In this document: positions 5,295-6,658 of the stretch, piece after piece
Position numbering within the stretch: position 1 is the first letter of the stretch
How the letters are laid out: the number at the start of each line of letters is the position of its first letter
Assembly: GCA_023387655.1 (NCBI GenBank)
Contig: JAEWHR010000226.1
Location: forward strand, 1-6,658
Length of the DNA: 6,658 nt
From: Bacillota bacterium
Lineage (GTDB): Bacteria; Bacillota; Clostridia; Lachnospirales; Lachnospiraceae
Reading direction: 5' to 3'
Notes under the pieces: model-generated
Told to the model about the DNA's origin: nothing
Database searches by the model: none
What the model saw: only the letters and a program-made list of their open reading frames with translations
Position numbers and translations under genes: made by a program

Positions 5295-5382
5295 ATTCTC
5301 TAAGCTTTTATATTCTCTAAGCTTATGTATTCTCCTAAGCTTTTGTATTCTCTTAAGCTTTTATATTCTCTTAAGTTTTTAT
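5295..5382. repeat. 17/18-bp tandem repeats in the leader of the kinase-like gene
   Basis: Five clear units: ATTCTCTAAGCTTTTAT (5295-5311), then 5312-5328, 5329-5346, 5347-5364 and 5365-5382, the last three 18 bp long with one extra base. Degenerate copies extend both ways (from about 5247 and to about 5393). Four of the five contain AAGCTT. The unit is unrelated to the other two arrays. It lies between the predicted promoter (5426-5434) and the gene. The rest of 5152-5635 contains no gene: it holds this array, the promoter, small hairpins and the terminator at 5553-5621. Confidence 0.9.
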
Positions 5383-5425
5383 ATTATCTTTCGTAATACC
5401 TCTAGCGCGCATCTAGTTTAATAAA

Positions 5426-5434
5426 ATTATAACA
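5426..5434 (-). promoter_or_regulatory. Possible extended -10 promoter for the kinase-like/HTH gene pair
   Basis: On the minus strand TGTTATAAT gives a perfect -10 (TATAAT, 5426-5431) with an extended TG (5433-5434). No good -35 box is present 17 bp upstream. Transcription would start near 5418, giving a leader of about 265 nt that carries the tandem repeats. AT-rich sequence makes chance matches common, so this is tentative. Confidence 0.4.
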
Positions 5435-5536
5435 TAACGAAAGAACTATAATAGTGAAAGAATAGGTATAACCAAGTTTTCTCTTTTGATTTATTTATAA
5501 CTTAGCAAAAACAATGAAAAAAATCATACCCCAAAA

Positions 5537-5548
5537 CTTTGTACAAAG
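5537..5548. other. 12-bp perfect palindrome
   Basis: CTTTGTACAAAG is fully self-complementary. On the minus strand it is followed by TTTTGGGG, so it could act as a weak back-up hairpin after the terminator at 5553-5621, or as a protein-binding site near the promoter of the next operon. No clear function. Confidence 0.3.
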
Positions 5549-5552
5549 CCTG

Positions 5553-5621
5553 AAAAAAATAGCCCTGAATCAAGTATTCGGAGGATTCCTAATGAAATCA
5601 CCCGCTTACTTGATACAGAGC
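5553..5621 (-). terminator. Terminator of the transglutaminase-like gene (60-nt symmetric hairpin plus T-run)
   Basis: On the minus strand a hairpin (5621-5562) is followed by seven T (5559-5553). The outer stem pairs 5607-5621 with 5562-5576 (15 positions, one G-U and one mismatch). After a 2x2 internal loop come CGG/CCG (5579-5581 with 5602-5604), another 2x2 loop, GATT/AATC (5584-5587 with 5596-5599) and an 8-nt loop. It begins 14 nt after the stop codon. Confidence 0.75.
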
Positions 5622-5635
5622 ATTATTTAAATTTA

Positions 5636-6454
5636 TTAATAGTATTTATCTGATGTGTAATTTTCAACACTCTTCTCAAAAGATTTCTTTTTGCCTGATG
5701 CATGGTATGACGCATCATAAGTAGTATCTATAATTACCCATTGTTCTGTCGCTTCATCATATATTTGATTCCATGCATGATAAACATCAGGATTACTGGA
5801 TTCATATCCTTTTACTACTTTCGTAGGAACGCCTACACTGCGAAGCATTACTGCTGTTAACGTCGCATAGTCAAAGCAAATCCCTTTTTGCGTTTTATAA
5901 AAGTCTTTCAAATCAGGAGTATAATCCTTTTTAATCCTAATCGCTTTTTTATTATCATAAGCATAATTTTTTGTGATATAACTATGTATTACTTTTGCCT
6001 TTTCCAAATTTGTTTTAGAATTTTTAGTTAATTCTTTTGCTTTCTTAAGTATTCTGCTGTCTTCATTTTCCCAATCGATTGCTTCATTCGATTGAAGATA
6101 TACAGAAGTTTCATCCTTAATATTAACTTTGATTTCTTTTTTAATAATGCTTACGTATTTATTACCTGCTACTTTTTGACCTATCATAACCTGGTACGTT
6201 CCATTTCCTAAAGTAAAAGGATAGTTTCCTCCGTCTACGACAGAATAGTTATAAGATATTCTATCTTTGCTTATTACAATCACATATACTGATTCATTTA
6301 TTTCCTTCATAATCGTTGAAATGTAACCTTCTGATAAATGACTTTCCTCTAATTCGACGATGGCATTTGCCTGTACTTTAGCATAACTTAATACTACTAA
6401 AGTAGGAAGCAAGAATAGAAATAGAAATATTTTCTTAAATATTTCTTTTGGCAT
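5636..6454 (-). CDS. Secreted transglutaminase-like (cysteine protease fold) protein
   Basis: 272 residues. MPKEIFKKIF plus a hydrophobic core (10-24) and AKVQANA form a signal peptide, with cleavage likely after Ala31. Residues about 40-125 are a beta-rich region of unknown type. Residues about 135-250 form a transglutaminase-like domain with the full triad: Cys193 (KGICFDYATL), His226 (VYHAWNQIYD) and Asp243 (WVIIDTTYD), preceded by the usual helix KAKVIHSYITKNYAYD. The short C-tail (250-272) has no sortase or wall-binding motif, so the protein is probably released or loosely held. Members of this fold act as peptidases or cross-linkers; the substrate here is unknown. ATG 6454 has no ribosome site and overlaps the end of the upstream adhesin fragment by 20 nt, but no better start precedes the signal peptide. 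A strong terminator follows. Confidence 0.85.
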   Translation of the reverse strand: MPKEIFKKIFLFLFLLPTLVVLSYAKVQANAIVELEESHLSEGYISTIMKEINESVYVIVISKDRISYNYSVVDGGNYPFTLGNGTYQVMIGQKVAGNKYVSIIKKEIKVNIKDETSVYLQSNEAIDWENEDSRILKKAKELTKNSKTNLEKAKVIHSYITKNYAYDNKKAIRIKKDYTPDLKDFYKTQKGICFDYATLTAVMLRSVGVPTKVVKGYESSNPDVYHAWNQIYDEATEQWVIIDTTYDASYHASGKKKSFEKSVENYTSDKYY

Positions 6455-6658
6455 TAAAAAAACTATCTGCTGTTTTACTTAAGAACTTATCATAGGTAGG
6501 ATTTGTTATCTTCGCACTATAAGGAATCCCTTCAATGGTTGCAGTATTGGTATATTCTTGTTTTGATAAACCAATTATCTTTGTTTTATACTCTATACGG
6601 TATGGACTATTAGTATCTCCTATGATTTTCAAGATAAACCCTAGTTCGTCTGAATCTT
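6435..6658 (-). CDS. C-terminal end of an adhesin-type surface protein (partial, starts beyond the right edge)
   Basis: The frame is open to the window edge, giving the last 73 residues of a larger protein. The pattern ELGFILKIIGDTNSPYRIEYKTKI, then TNTATIEG and SAKITNPTYDKF, resembles the collagen-binding/Ig-like stalk domains of Gram-positive adhesins (YxIxYxTK and YTNTA signatures). Such proteins normally continue with more domains and an LPxTG anchor; this one stops abruptly after FFNAKRNI with neither. The apparent start codon within the frame (TTG 6632) is internal to the domain and not a real start. The gene may be truncated, with the break near the T7 run at 6456-6462 (A7 on the plus strand). 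Domain assignment is from recalled patterns. Confidence 0.6.
   Translation of the reverse strand, partial: DSDELGFILKIIGDTNSPYRIEYKTKIIGLSKQEYTNTATIEGIPYSAKITNPTYDKFLSKTADSFFNAKRNI

Noticed and set aside
5295..5382. CRISPR array or iteron-type origin
   Set aside because: Head-to-tail units without spacers, no replication protein gene nearby, and decayed edge copies fit simple slippage.

Overview
The window reads as chromosomal DNA of a low-GC, Gram-positive anaerobe, most likely a clostridium of the Lachnospiraceae type (inference). The grounds are AT-rich codon use, strong AGGAGG-type ribosome sites, sigma-A promoters with 17-bp spacers, and gene families typical of that group: a DUF5692-like membrane protein, a HypB-type GTPase, a CD3324-like helix-turn-helix protein, and secreted transglutaminase and adhesin pieces. 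There are eight coding regions, two cut by the window edges. I see no RNA gene, CRISPR array, insertion sequence or phage gene.

Region 1 (1-2360, minus strand) is a three-gene operon: DUF5692-like integral membrane protein, then a HypB-like nickel GTPase, then the N-terminus of what looks like an Fe-S/flavin oxidoreductase that runs off the left edge. Its promoter (-35 2354-2359, -10 2331-2336) lies just upstream of a TGGTnnnACCA palindrome. The membrane gene most likely starts at GTG 2218, not at the distal ATG 2305. The divergent gene (2707-3411, plus strand) is a GntR regulator of the FadR/FCD subfamily. Its promoter (2410-2438) is followed by a perfect 15-bp palindrome of the same TGTGGTnnnACCA type. 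The simplest reading is that the regulator represses itself and the operon by binding just downstream of both start sites.

Region 2 (3412-3660) holds a strong bidirectional terminator and a tandem array of 18-19-bp units that runs into the last codons of the next gene.

Region 3 (3661-5151, minus strand) is a tightly coupled gene pair. The first is an aminoglycoside/hygromycin-phosphotransferase-like protein lacking the N-lobe and with the catalytic Asp replaced by Asn. The second has a CD3324-like HTH domain joined to a C-terminal region that resembles ParB-like proteins but lacks their GNHR-type active site. Both look like pseudoenzymes, and this is the most unusual coding content in the window. 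A leader of about 265 nt with 17-18-bp tandem repeats precedes the pair, much as a leader of similar length with 24-25-bp repeats precedes gntR.

Region 4 (5400-6658, minus strand) has a terminator formed by a 60-nt symmetric hairpin, a secreted transglutaminase-like protein with an intact Cys-His-Asp triad, and the C-terminal end of an adhesin-type surface protein. The last two overlap by 20 nt at a run of seven T, with no ribosome site for the transglutaminase gene; this suggests a rearrangement junction or a slippage-coupled pair.
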